From an uncultured Hungatella sp. (lineage in GTDB: Bacteria; Bacillota; Clostridia; Lachnospirales; Lachnospiraceae), in NCBI GenBank assembly GCA_910586845.1, contig CAJUJV010000017.1, positions 34,938-49,939 of the forward strand: a DNA stretch of 15,002 nucleotides, read 5' to 3'. This document shows positions 6,883-13,786 of this stretch, piece after piece (the stretch's first letter is position 1; each line of letters begins with the position of its first letter). Below the pieces are notes generated by a model, which searched no databases, was not told where the DNA came from, and saw only the letters and a list, made by a program, of their open reading frames with translations. Made by a program: the position numbers and the translations under genes.

Positions 6883-7428
6883 ATGAGGATAAAAAGACGG
6901 ATCACGTATTGGGATCTCTGGCTTATCTGTATGATGGGCGGAGTCCTGACAGGGACTATATGGGCCAATCTGCTGAGCAGGGAACTGCTTGGTCAGATTG
7001 GCTTTTTTGACGGACTCTATCAGACAGGCCGGATATGGGATGAGGGGGAGAAGCGGCAGCTTTGGAGGTATGTGATAAAGCAGAGACTGGGGGAGGCCGG
7101 ACTGGGAGGGCTGATCGCCATGACTCCTTTTGCCGCTCCCGGATATCTGCTGCTGGCTTTTGGAGGGGGATTCGCTGTGGCTGCAGTGATCAGTGTCTTC
7201 ACCCTGGAAAAAGGATCCATGGGCATCCTGTACTGGCTGATCTCTGTTCTGCCTCACGGAATCTGTTATCTCGTGGCCGCCATGGTCATGACGGCAGCGG
7301 TTTCTGAGAAAGAGAACCTGAAAAAGATCCGTGTATGGCTGGCGGTGGGAGCCTGTGTGGCACTGGGAACGTTTCTGGAAGCATGGACCGGACCGGAATT
7401 GATGAAGATAACAGGCGTTTTGTGGTAA
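6883..7428 (+). CDS. spoIIM: Stage II sporulation protein M
   Basis: Membrane protein of the SpoIID-SpoIIM-SpoIIP machine that remodels peptidoglycan during forespore engulfment; SpoIIM is its membrane scaffold. It has 181 residues, slightly shorter than the ~214 of Bacillus. Hydrophobic segments lie at about 10-31, 72-106 (probably two), 111-141 and 150-168. The GSMGILYWLISVLPHGI segment at 111-127 and the closing LEAWTGPEL at 165-173 match the SpoIIM/DUF95 family pattern. The ATG has only a weak ribosome site (TAAGG), and no alternative in-frame start exists back to the stop at 6859. It sits between nudF and xerD as in Bacillus, but without fur. The assignment rests on family pattern plus synteny. 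Confidence 0.85.
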   Translation: MRIKRRITYWDLWLICMMGGVLTGTIWANLLSRELLGQIGFFDGLYQTGRIWDEGEKRQLWRYVIKQRLGEAGLGGLIAMTPFAAPGYLLLAFGGGFAVAAVISVFTLEKGSMGILYWLISVLPHGICYLVAAMVMTAAVSEKENLKKIRVWLAVGACVALGTFLEAWTGPELMKITGVLW

Positions 7429-7445
7429 AAGTGGGAAAAATGTGT

Positions 7446-7474
7446 TTGATTTTATGGAAAAAAGTATTTATAAT
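7446..7474 (+). promoter_or_regulatory. Sigma-A promoter of xerD
   Basis: TTGATT (7446-7451), 17-bp spacer, consensus TATAAT (7469-7474). The predicted start is near 7481. It gives xerD vegetative expression independent of sporulation-controlled spoIIM. Confidence 0.85.
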
Positions 7475-7533
7475 GGTAGACGAAGGCCAAAAAAGGACTG
7501 TTTTTGGGGAACGAAAGATCAGAGGAACAGGGA

Positions 7534-8424
7534 ATGGAAACAGAGATAAAGCAATTTATGGAGTATCTTTCACAGGAGAAGAAGGCTTCGAAAAATACAC
7601 AGGTGTCATACAGGCGTGACCTGGAGCAGATGGCGGAGTATCTGAGATCCCAGGGAATCATGGAGACGGAAAAAGTGACCAGAACCGTGCTGAATTCCTA
7701 CATCCTCTATCTGGAGAGACAGGGAAGAGCTTCGACTACCATATCCCGTATGCTCGCTTCCGTAAAGGCGTTTTTTCATTATGAGTTCCGCCAGGGGAAG
7801 ATAAAAAGGGACCCGGCGGAGACTCTGAAGACCCCCAGAGTGGAGAAAAAAGCTCCGACTATCCTGACCGTAGACGAAGTGACCAGCCTTTTGAACCAGC
7901 CCGGCGGCGGCTCTCCCAAAGAAGTGAGGGACAAGGCCATGCTGGAGCTTCTGTATGCAACAGGGATCAGGGTTTCCGAACTGATCGGCCTGAGACTTGA
8001 GGATGTGAACCTGCCTGTAGGGTTTATCGTCTGCAAAGACGAGCACAAAGAAAGGACAGTGCCTTTCGGAAAAACCACCAGGCAGGCTCTGAGTCAGTAT
8101 CTGGAACAGGCCAGGCCGGCCCTTCTCAAAGGAGAGGGATCGCCGTGGCTGTTTGTAAACTGCAGCGGAGGTTCCATGAGCCGGCAGGGCTTCTGGAAGA
8201 TCATAAAGTATTATGGGGAAAAAGCGGGGATCCGTGCAGACATCACACCCCATACTCTGCGTCATTCCTTTGCAGCACATCTGCTGGGAGGGGGAGCGGA
8301 CATCCATGCGGTCCAGACCATGCTGGGACATTCGGATATGGCTACGACTCAGGCCTATACGGCTTATGTGCAGAGGGAGGACCCGGTGAGAACGGCATAT
8401 AAGACGGCTCATCCCAGACAGTGA
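7534..8424 (+). CDS. xerD: Site-specific tyrosine recombinase XerD
   Basis: With XerC it resolves chromosome dimers at dif by strand exchange. From ATG 7534 it has 296 residues, the usual XerD length, and its start aligns with family members; AGAGG lies 8 bases upstream. An in-frame TTG at 7504 would add 10 residues and cannot be excluded. The N-terminal SAM-like DNA-binding domain spans ~1-90 (KASKNTQVSYRRDL). The catalytic domain carries R146 (TGIRVSEL), H240 and R243 (HTLRHS), H266 (LGHSD) and nucleophile Y275 (TQAYTAYV). The lysine-bearing beta hairpin reads VCKDEHKER instead of the common GKGNKER; K168 is the likely catalytic lysine. Position after spoIIM matches Bacillus xerD (ripX). 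Confidence 0.95.
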   Translation: METEIKQFMEYLSQEKKASKNTQVSYRRDLEQMAEYLRSQGIMETEKVTRTVLNSYILYLERQGRASTTISRMLASVKAFFHYEFRQGKIKRDPAETLKTPRVEKKAPTILTVDEVTSLLNQPGGGSPKEVRDKAMLELLYATGIRVSELIGLRLEDVNLPVGFIVCKDEHKERTVPFGKTTRQALSQYLEQARPALLKGEGSPWLFVNCSGGSMSRQGFWKIIKYYGEKAGIRADITPHTLRHSFAAHLLGGGADIHAVQTMLGHSDMATTQAYTAYVQREDPVRTAYKTAHPRQ

Positions 8425-8448
8425 AGGAGGCCGGTGATCCCGGATGAT

Positions 8449-8468
8449 CAGAGGAGGCTTTTCCTCTG
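8449..8468 (+). other. Small stem-loop after xerD
   Basis: CAGAGGA (8449-8455)/TCCTCTG (8462-8468) with a 6-nt loop and no U-run. It may stabilise or weakly terminate the xerD message ahead of the main terminator. Confidence 0.35.
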
Positions 8469-8507
8469 TCCGCCGCATCGTATTTCTTTTTCACCCCGTA
8501 TACCTAG

Positions 8508-8556
8508 AACGGCAGAAGAACCGCCCGCCGGCTGCGGTAAGTTCTTCTGCCGTTTT
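8508..8556 (+). terminator. Terminator between convergent xerD and GH105 genes
   Basis: A perfect 14-bp stem (arms 8508-8521 and 8541-8554) with a GC-rich 19-nt loop that can pair internally (ACCGC/GCGGT). It is followed by TT, giving a TTTT tract on the + strand. It stops xerD transcripts. On the - strand it would also form a hairpin behind the GH105 gene, though with a poor T-run there. Confidence 0.8.
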
Positions 8557-8594
8557 GGATGTATGCCGTTTCTGTAAGGCTCTGGCGGCCGCGC

Positions 8595-9722
8595 TTATGC
8601 CCCGGCGAACAAAACCTCTGTGTAGGCCAGGATCAGAGGCGCCACTCCCTTGGCGTCGTTTTGAACAATGGGTTCTCTCATATAATAATCAAAGGTTCCT
8701 TCCCGCCTCTCTTTATTGCCCAGGCCGGCTACCAGACAGATGCCGCCCAGCTGAAGTTCCCCGTCCTTTTCGGACAGATATTTTTCACAGATACCGTCAA
8801 ATGCTTTCCTGCCGTAAGAGAAGAAAGAAGGCTCCAGAAGCCCCAGACGGACGCTTTTCATGATGGCGTAGGCAAAGATGGCGGAACCGGAAGTCTCCAG
8901 ATAGTTGGGGGAGATCCGCCCCCGGTTTACCACCTGATACCACATGCCGGTCTTTTCATCCTGATAGGGCAGCATGGAATCTATGAGTTCTCTGTAGATC
9001 CGGGACAGCTCATCTCTCTCCGGGGCAAGGGAGTCCGGCATGATCTCCACAGTGTCGATAAGAGCCATGGCATACCAGCCCAGGGCTCTCAGCCAGAAGT
9101 TGTCGGACAGTCCCGTCACCTTGTCACACCAGAAAGCTTCTCTGGAAGCATCATAAGCGTGATAGTACAGACCGTTGCGCAGGTCCCGCATATTCCGATA
9201 CACGTTCACAAACTGCTCATAACTGTCCCGGCAGTTCTTCCCGTCATTATAAGTAAGTTCATACTGCATATAGAAAGGCTGGGCCATATACAGGCCATCC
9301 AGCCAGACCTGGTTGGGATAGATCTTTTTATGCCAGAAATTACCTTCCGAAGTCCGGGGCTGGCCTTTCAGCTGACTGTATACGGTATCGATGGCTTTGC
9401 GGTACTTTTCCTTGCCGGTGAGTTCGTACAGATCGAAAAGAGTCTTTCCGGCATTGACGTTGTCCAGATTATACTCCAGAGGGTCATAGGACTGGACAGA
9501 GCCGTCTTCACGGACAAAATAGTCGATGAATTCGTCGGCGAATTTCAGGTATTCCGGATCCTTCTTGATGTGATACAGCTCCAATACAGCCTTGATCATA
9601 CAGCCGTCAATATAGTTCCAGGAAGACTTCCCTCCCTGTTTGATTTTCTCGATATTCCATACAGGAGCCTGGGGACTGCTTTTCTCCAGCAGCTGGTCGA
9701 TGTAACGGTCCAGAATTTCCAT
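8595..9722 (-). CDS. GH105 unsaturated rhamnogalacturonyl/galacturonyl hydrolase
   Basis: Removes the 4,5-unsaturated uronic acid left at the non-reducing end of pectin fragments after lyase cleavage. It has 375 residues, matching YteR of Bacillus (about 373). An (alpha/alpha)6 barrel is expected. Family landmarks are W35NYIDG, Y84NLDNVNAGKTLFDLY with D87, and NQVWLDGLYMAQPF with D142; these aspartates correspond to the two key acids of YteR (D88, D143). LSDNFWLRALGWYAMAL and LETSGSAIFAYA are further family features. There is no signal peptide, so it works in the cytoplasm on imported oligosaccharides. GAGGT lies 7 bases before the ATG. It diverges from the sugar-transport operon and shares its control region. 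Substrate could be rhamnogalacturonan or homogalacturonan fragments. Confidence 0.92.
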   Translation of the reverse strand: MEILDRYIDQLLEKSSPQAPVWNIEKIKQGGKSSWNYIDGCMIKAVLELYHIKKDPEYLKFADEFIDYFVREDGSVQSYDPLEYNLDNVNAGKTLFDLYELTGKEKYRKAIDTVYSQLKGQPRTSEGNFWHKKIYPNQVWLDGLYMAQPFYMQYELTYNDGKNCRDSYEQFVNVYRNMRDLRNGLYYHAYDASREAFWCDKVTGLSDNFWLRALGWYAMALIDTVEIMPDSLAPERDELSRIYRELIDSMLPYQDEKTGMWYQVVNRGRISPNYLETSGSAIFAYAIMKSVRLGLLEPSFFSYGRKAFDGICEKYLSEKDGELQLGGICLVAGLGNKERREGTFDYYMREPIVQNDAKGVAPLILAYTEVLFAGA

Positions 9723-9773
9723 AATACATACCTCGTTCTTTCTATATGGTTAGTTTGAACAAAAGAAAAATAA

Positions 9774-9796
9774 TCAAACGTTTGCAATATATTATA
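9774..9796 (-). promoter_or_regulatory. GH105 promoter -10 with overlapping LacI-type operator
   Basis: On the - strand a perfect TATAAT occupies 9796-9791, with no strong -35 at 17 bp. The start would be near 9784, inside the palindrome CAAACGTTTG (9775-9784), which extends to TCAAACGTTTGCA. A central CG within an A/T palindrome is typical of LacI-family operators, so a repressor here would block GH105 initiation. Assignment is inferred. Confidence 0.5.
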
Positions 9797-9873
9797 TAGT
9801 ACCATAAAATCAAAATGATTAAAATTAGATAAAATAGACAAAAAATAGTATAAAAACTATACATATTCACTAG

Positions 9874-9902
9874 TTGACATATGGTATCATCAATGATAGA
9901 AT
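9874..9902 (+). promoter_or_regulatory. Upstream sigma-A promoter of the transport operon
   Basis: Perfect TTGACA (9874-9879), 17-bp spacer, TAGAAT (9897-9902). The spacer contains the 14-bp palindrome TATCATCAATGATA (9885-9898), which runs into the -10. Transcription would begin near 9909, leaving a ~220-nt leader before the binding-protein gene. Confidence 0.65.
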
Positions 9903-9995
9903 GAAAACAACAAAAAATGACGTGCATGTTTGTTCATAGGAATGAAATTGTAAGTAATTACATATGGCGAATATGCATAATTTTTTAAAAATATG

Positions 9996-10009
9996 TGCAA
10001 ACCTTTGCA
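9996..10009 (+). promoter_or_regulatory. LacI-type operator candidate before the binding-protein gene
   Basis: TGCAAACCTTTGCA is a 14-bp inverted repeat (6-bp arms, CC centre). It shares the CAAAC-n-TTTGCA core with the palindrome at 9774-9786, some 220 bp away, which suggests one regulator binding both promoters, perhaps with looping. It lies 7 bp upstream of a TTGACT element. Confidence 0.5.
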
Positions 10010-10016
10010 AAATGTA

Positions 10017-10047
10017 TTGACTCAGACAGAAACCGGCGGCTGATAAC
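10017..10047 (+). promoter_or_regulatory. Possible proximal promoter of the transport operon
   Basis: TTGACT (10017-10022) with weak -10 candidates: CTGATA at 10040-10045 (17-bp spacer) or GATAAC at 10042-10047 (19-bp spacer). The poor -10 suggests it is activator-dependent or not a promoter. Confidence 0.3.
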
Positions 10048-10131
10048 ATATTTTTCTCAGGGGGACGGGGCTGGAGAGGATCACAGATTGTTCAGGGATG
10101 TTCATAAATAAAAGAAAGGGAGAAGAAATTC

Positions 10132-11487
10132 ATGAGAAAAAGCATCAAAAAAGCAATGGCATTATCACTTGCAGCGGTTATGGCCGTATCGCTGGCAGCA
10201 TGCGGCGGCGGTTCTTCTTCAGGTGGAAGCAGTTCGGGAGGAAGCGGTTCTTCGGGCGGAAACAGCTCAGGAGACGAGAAGGTCGAGCTGAAGTTTTCCT
10301 GGTGGGGCGGCGACTCCAGACATGAGGCTACAGAGAAGGCCGTGGCGGCATTTATGGCAAAGTATCCCAACATTACCGTGACCACAGAGTACGGCGCATG
10401 GTCCGGCTGGGAGGAGAAGCAGGCTCTGAACATCATGGGCGGCAACGCGGCGGATGTTATGCAGGTCAACTGGAACTGGATCGAGTCCTACAGCGGCAAC
10501 GGATCCAACTTTGCCAACCTGGAAGACTATAAAGATGTCCTTGATCTGACTCAGTTCCCCAGTGAGAGCCTGGAACTGTGCAAGGCCGGCGGCAAGCTGA
10601 TGGCAGTGCCCGTAGCTTTGACCGGAAGGCTGTTCTACTGGAACAAGACCACTTTTGACGAGGTCAATGTAGCGATCCCCACAGACGAGGCATCCCTCTT
10701 CGCGGCAGGCGAGGCATTTAAGGCCTTTGACGAAGATTATTATCCTCTGGCCCTGGGCGAGTATGACCGGATGATCTTCCTGGTATATTATCTGGAGTCT
10801 GTACACGGCAAACCGTGGGTACAGGATAACCAGATCCAGTATACCGCAGAAGAGATCGCGGCAGGTATGGAGTTTATCAAGAAGCTGGAAGACGGCCATG
10901 TGATCCCGACCCTGGCAGTATTAAACGGCGATATGGCAGATTCTCTTGACAAGAATGCAAAATGGATTGACGGTAAGTATGCAGGTATCCTGGAGTGGGA
11001 TTCTTCTGCCTCCAAGTTTGAGCAGGCTATCAAAGAGAGTACCAACAAACCGGGTCAGGAGTTCGTTATCGGCGAATTCATCAAGTTCGGCGATCATGAC
11101 GGAGGCTTTACCAAGATTTCCATGGGCCTTGCAGTTGCGGCTACATCCGCACATCCCAAGGAGGCGGCTATGCTGATCAACTTCCTGCTCAACGATCCGG
11201 AGGGCGTCGAGATCTGTTCTACAGAGCGCGGCATCCCCTGTTCTGCGGCGGCAGTTGCAGTCCTCAACGAGAAAAACCTGGGCAATGCCCTGGTAAAAGA
11301 GGCCAATGCCAAGGTTCTGAATTTCTCCAAGTTCCCTCTGGATACCAAGTTTGAGCACAACGATCTGAAGGCCAATCCTGACGGCGTTTACTACAAGGTA
11401 TTCGGCAAGTTCAGCGCAGGGGACATCGATGCGGCCAAGGCGGCAGACGACCTGATCAAGGGAGTAAACGAGTGCCTGAACAACTGA
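10132..11487 (+). CDS. Sugar ABC transporter substrate-binding lipoprotein
   Basis: Extracellular solute-binding protein (family 1, CUT1 class) that captures oligosaccharides and delivers them to the membrane permeases. It has 451 residues. A lipoprotein signal is clear: KKAMALSLAAVMAVSLAAC with lipobox L21-A-A-C24. A Gly/Ser linker of ~23 residues follows, tethering the protein across the wall. The mature domain starts near VELKFSWWGGDSRHEATEKA and continues with FMAKYPNITV, NWNWIESY, LTGRLFYWNKTTF and a C-terminal FLLNDPEGVEICSTERGIP block typical of the family. AAAGGGAGAAG precedes the ATG. Neighbouring GH105, GH28 and permease genes point to pectin-derived oligogalacturonides or rhamnogalacturonan fragments as ligand; this is inferred from context. 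Confidence 0.93.
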   Translation: MRKSIKKAMALSLAAVMAVSLAACGGGSSSGGSSSGGSGSSGGNSSGDEKVELKFSWWGGDSRHEATEKAVAAFMAKYPNITVTTEYGAWSGWEEKQALNIMGGNAADVMQVNWNWIESYSGNGSNFANLEDYKDVLDLTQFPSESLELCKAGGKLMAVPVALTGRLFYWNKTTFDEVNVAIPTDEASLFAAGEAFKAFDEDYYPLALGEYDRMIFLVYYLESVHGKPWVQDNQIQYTAEEIAAGMEFIKKLEDGHVIPTLAVLNGDMADSLDKNAKWIDGKYAGILEWDSSASKFEQAIKESTNKPGQEFVIGEFIKFGDHDGGFTKISMGLAVAATSAHPKEAAMLINFLLNDPEGVEICSTERGIPCSAAAVAVLNEKNLGNALVKEANAKVLNFSKFPLDTKFEHNDLKANPDGVYYKVFGKFSAGDIDAAKAADDLIKGVNECLNN

Positions 11488-11527
11488 TAAGAGAAAGCGC
11501 GCAGAATTGACATCATGAGAATACTTC

Positions 11528-11559
11528 ATAAGCCGTCGGAACTGACTCCGGCGGCTTAT
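11528..11559 (+). other. Intercistronic stem-loop after the binding-protein gene
   Basis: ATAAGCCG-T-CGGA pairs with TCCG-G-CGGCTTAT: 13 bp including one U-G wobble, 6-nt loop, no U-run after it. Such hairpins behind binding-protein genes commonly protect the upstream message and cause partial termination, giving more binding protein than permease. That role is inferred here. Confidence 0.65.
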
Positions 11560-11587
11560 ATAAAGAGAAACATTCGGGAAAGGTATC

Positions 11588-11935
11588 ATGGAAAGGTATT
11601 TTATGGATGTAAGGGAAGCAGTAAAAGACAAAACGAAGTATCAGGAGATTGTCGCGTATTTTCAGGAATCGGCTCCTCTCAGCGTGGACCGGCTGGTACT
11701 GCTGATCGATACCATAGAACTCATGTCAGAGGAAATATTTGAGCACTATAAAGCCTTGCAGGTTCTTTTCAAGGAAGCGGTGTCTGAAATATTAAAGAGA
11801 AGAGAGAGGGAAGGCGGTTTTGACTTCCTGACCGATTCTCAGAAGAGTCAGCTTTCATATGCACTCAGAAAGGCAGGAAACCTTAAGGTTTTATTGTGGG
11901 AAAAATATGAAGAGTATGACATGGAACTTAAGTGA
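11588..11935 (+). CDS. Unrecognised 115-residue protein inside the transport operon
   Basis: I do not recognise this family. The product is soluble-looking, without signal peptide or membrane segment, and appears all-helical, with amphipathic stretches (IVAYFQESAPLSVDRLVLLI, FEHYKALQVLFKEAVSEILK) and a charged segment KRREREGG near the middle. It lies between the binding-protein and permease genes and in the same direction, so it should be co-expressed with the transporter. Two starts are possible: ATG 11588 (GGGAAAGG only 4 bases upstream) and ATG 11603 (GGAAAGG 6 bases upstream). The two regions are near-copies of each other. Codon use appears somewhat more AT-rich than in the flanking genes. 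It could be a cytoplasmic transporter partner, a regulator or an unrelated insertion; none is supported by a motif. Confidence 0.7.
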   Translation: MERYFMDVREAVKDKTKYQEIVAYFQESAPLSVDRLVLLIDTIELMSEEIFEHYKALQVLFKEAVSEILKRREREGGFDFLTDSQKSQLSYALRKAGNLKVLLWEKYEEYDMELK

Positions 11936-11966
11936 CGGGTGCGTGACGGCAGCAGGCAGACGTCCG

Positions 11967-11985
11967 CTGTGCGGGATCCGCACAG
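11967..11985 (+). other. Short hairpin before the permease genes
   Basis: CTGTGCGG (11967-11974)/CCGCACAG (11978-11985) with a 3-nt loop, followed by an A-run and the AGGAGG ribosome site of the permease. There is no terminator T-run. It may act in message processing or stability. Confidence 0.4.
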
Positions 11986-12009
11986 AGAAAAAAATTAGGA
12001 GGTAACAGC

Positions 12010-12912
12010 ATGAAGCAGAAAAAAGGCTTTAGCAAAGTGTTGACAGAGAACGTTGGCTTCTGGTTTGTAGTGCCGTGGCTCATCGGATTTCTGATGTTCA
12101 AGGTTTATCCCTTTGCATCTTCTCTGTACTACAGCTTCACCAACTATGACTTGTTTACCGGTATCAGCAAGTACGGCATGATGAACTACAAGACCATTTT
12201 TACGGACGAAGATATTCTGAGGGCGTTTCAGGTAACCTTCAAGTATGCGATCTTTGATGTGCCGCTGAAACTGGCGTTTGCACTGTTCATCGCATATATC
12301 CTGAACTTCAAGCTGAAAGGCGTGAACTTCTTCAGAACGGCCTACTATATTCCGTCTATTCTGGGCGGTTCCATCGCTATCGCCATTTTGTGGAGAGCCG
12401 TATTTAATACGGATGGTCTGATCAACACGGTGATCACGGCTTTCGGAGCGGAGAAGATCAACTGGATGGCCAGCGCCAACGGAGCGCTGACGGTTATCGT
12501 CCTGCTGCGTGTGTGGCAGTTCGGTTCTGCCATGGTCATCTTCCTGGCAGCCTTAAAAGGCGTGTCGGAGGATCTGTACGAGGCGGCTTCCATCGACGGC
12601 GCAGGAAAATGGACTCAGTTTTTCAAGATTACGGTTCCGCTGATCACTCCGGTTATTTTCTATAACCTGATCACTCAGCTGTGCCAGGCATTCCAGGAGT
12701 TCAACGGGCCCTTCCTTGTAACCAAGGGCGGACCCAACGGTGCGACAACCCTGATTTCCATTCTGATCTACAACAATGCGTTCCTGCGTCACAAGATGGG
12801 TATGGCCAGTGCTCAGGCATGGGTGCTGTTCGTGATCGTCTGCGTGCTCACTGCGGTTGCGTTTGTAAGCCAGAAGAAGTGGGTTTACTACTCTGATGAA
12901 GACGGGAGGTAA
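12010..12912 (+). CDS. Sugar ABC transporter permease, MalF/UgpA type
   Basis: Integral membrane half of a CUT1 carbohydrate importer. It has 300 residues with about six hydrophobic segments, the first at ~15-33 (FWFVVPWLIGFLMF), others near 75-100, 115-131, 158-182, 212-230 and 265-287. The cytoplasmic EAA loop, which docks the ATPase, is seen as EAASIDGAGKWTQFFKITVP at 191-210. AGGAGG sits at good distance from the ATG. The partner permease starts 6 bp after its stop, so the two are translationally linked. No ATPase gene is present; such transporters in Firmicutes often use a shared MsmX-like ATPase. Confidence 0.95.
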   Translation: MKQKKGFSKVLTENVGFWFVVPWLIGFLMFKVYPFASSLYYSFTNYDLFTGISKYGMMNYKTIFTDEDILRAFQVTFKYAIFDVPLKLAFALFIAYILNFKLKGVNFFRTAYYIPSILGGSIAIAILWRAVFNTDGLINTVITAFGAEKINWMASANGALTVIVLLRVWQFGSAMVIFLAALKGVSEDLYEAASIDGAGKWTQFFKITVPLITPVIFYNLITQLCQAFQEFNGPFLVTKGGPNGATTLISILIYNNAFLRHKMGMASAQAWVLFVIVCVLTAVAFVSQKKWVYYSDEDGR

Positions 12913-12918
12913 ATTAAC

Positions 12919-13770
12919 ATGACAAGAGAACAAAGAAGAAAAATCAGTACAGTCATTCGTTACGTCCTGTTGGTGGCAGTGGGATTTATTATGGTATATC
13001 CTCTGATCTGGATGGTGGGAGCTACGTTTAAGACCAACTCCGAGATCTTCACAAGCGCATGGTTCTGGCCCAAGAATCCGGTATTTGACGGCTATGACAA
13101 CGCATTCAAGAGTTATGGCGGCAAGATCAACCTTCTTACCTCCATGCTGAACACCTACAAGATCGTTCTTCCCAAGGTTGTGTTTACCATTGTTTCTGCG
13201 ACCATTACTGCCTATGGCTTCGCAAGATTTGATTTCAAGGGCAAAGGGATCATGTTCTCCCTGATGATGGCTACTCTGTTCCTGCCTCAGGTAGTCCTTA
13301 ATGCTCCTCAGTACATTATGTTCAACAAATGGGGCTGGACCAACTCCTATCTTCCGCTGGTGATCCCGTCTCTGTTTGCGGCAGACACCTATTTCGTGTT
13401 CATGCTGATCCAGTTTTTAAGGGGCGTGCCGAAAGAGCTGGAGGAGGCGGCCAAGATCGACGGCTGTAACGCCATCAAGACTCTCTGGTATGTGATCGTT
13501 CCCATGCTGAAGCCGTCGCTGGTATCCTGTGCGCTGTTCCAGTTCATGTGGACTTCCAACGATTTCATGGGACCGTTGATCTATATCTCTGATATGGATA
13601 AATATACCAACTCCATCTATCTGCGTATGTCCATGGACGGTGACGTAGGATTCCAGTGGAACAGGATCCTGGCCATGTCCCTGATCTCCATCATCCCGTC
13701 TCTGATCGTGTTCTTCTGTGCACAGGATTCGTTTATTGATGGTATTGCCGCTGGCGGTGTAAAAGGATAA
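12919..13770 (+). CDS. Sugar ABC transporter permease, MalG/UgpE type
   Basis: Second membrane subunit of the CUT1 importer. It has 283 residues. The first membrane segment is at ~15-35 (YVLLVAVGFIMVYPLIWMVG), followed by the periplasmic-side loop SEIFTSAWFWPKNPVFDGYDNAF typical of the family and further segments near 80-100, 112-130, 145-165, 197-215 and 250-273. The EAA motif is EEAAKIDGCNAIKTLWYVIV at 175-194. The GGAGG ribosome site lies inside the last codons of the upstream permease. It pairs with that permease to form the channel for the binding protein encoded two genes earlier. GH28 follows after about 100 bp. Confidence 0.95.
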   Translation: MTREQRRKISTVIRYVLLVAVGFIMVYPLIWMVGATFKTNSEIFTSAWFWPKNPVFDGYDNAFKSYGGKINLLTSMLNTYKIVLPKVVFTIVSATITAYGFARFDFKGKGIMFSLMMATLFLPQVVLNAPQYIMFNKWGWTNSYLPLVIPSLFAADTYFVFMLIQFLRGVPKELEEAAKIDGCNAIKTLWYVIVPMLKPSLVSCALFQFMWTSNDFMGPLIYISDMDKYTNSIYLRMSMDGDVGFQWNRILAMSLISIIPSLIVFFCAQDSFIDGIAAGGVKG

Positions 13771-13786
13771 GCATAAGTTTGCCGGT

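Larger units (their letters stand above)
9723..10131. other. AT-rich divergent control region of the pectin locus
   Basis: A 409-bp gene-free stretch, far more AT-rich than the flanking genes between about 9740 and 10020. It holds promoters in both directions and several inverted repeats: CAAACGTTTG (9775-9784), ATAGT/ACTAT (9845-9860), TATCAT-CA-ATGATA (9885-9898), TGTAA-N4-TTACA (9949-9962), CATAT-N5-ATATG (9961-9975) and TGCAAA-CC-TTTGCA (9996-10009). No ORF with a credible ribosome site is present. It is likely to integrate substrate-specific and catabolite control; no regulator gene lies in the window. Confidence 0.7.

Noticed and set aside
6855..6980. Alternative frame starting GTG at 6855 after GGAGGAAAGGGG
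   Set aside because: It is out of frame with spoIIM and overlaps its clearly hydrophobic coding sequence; the purine run is better read as promoter spacer.
8559..9758. 399-codon open frame on the + strand opposite GH105
   Set aside because: GH105 is clearly coding with family motifs; the opposite frame spans the terminator region and lacks recognisable domains.
9773..9786. CcpA cre site at the GH105 promoter
   Set aside because: Aligned on the central CG it misses several fixed positions of TGWAANCGNTNWCA (no leading TG, wrong base at both W positions), so a different LacI-family operator fits better.
9918..9989. Short ORF in the divergent region
   Set aside because: It has no ribosome site, rare composition and lies within an AT-rich control region full of dyads.
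11507..11535. Internal promoter starting with TTGACA after the binding-protein gene
   Set aside because: The -35 hexamer is perfect, but the position 17 bp downstream is AAGCCG inside a GC-rich hairpin, with no -10.
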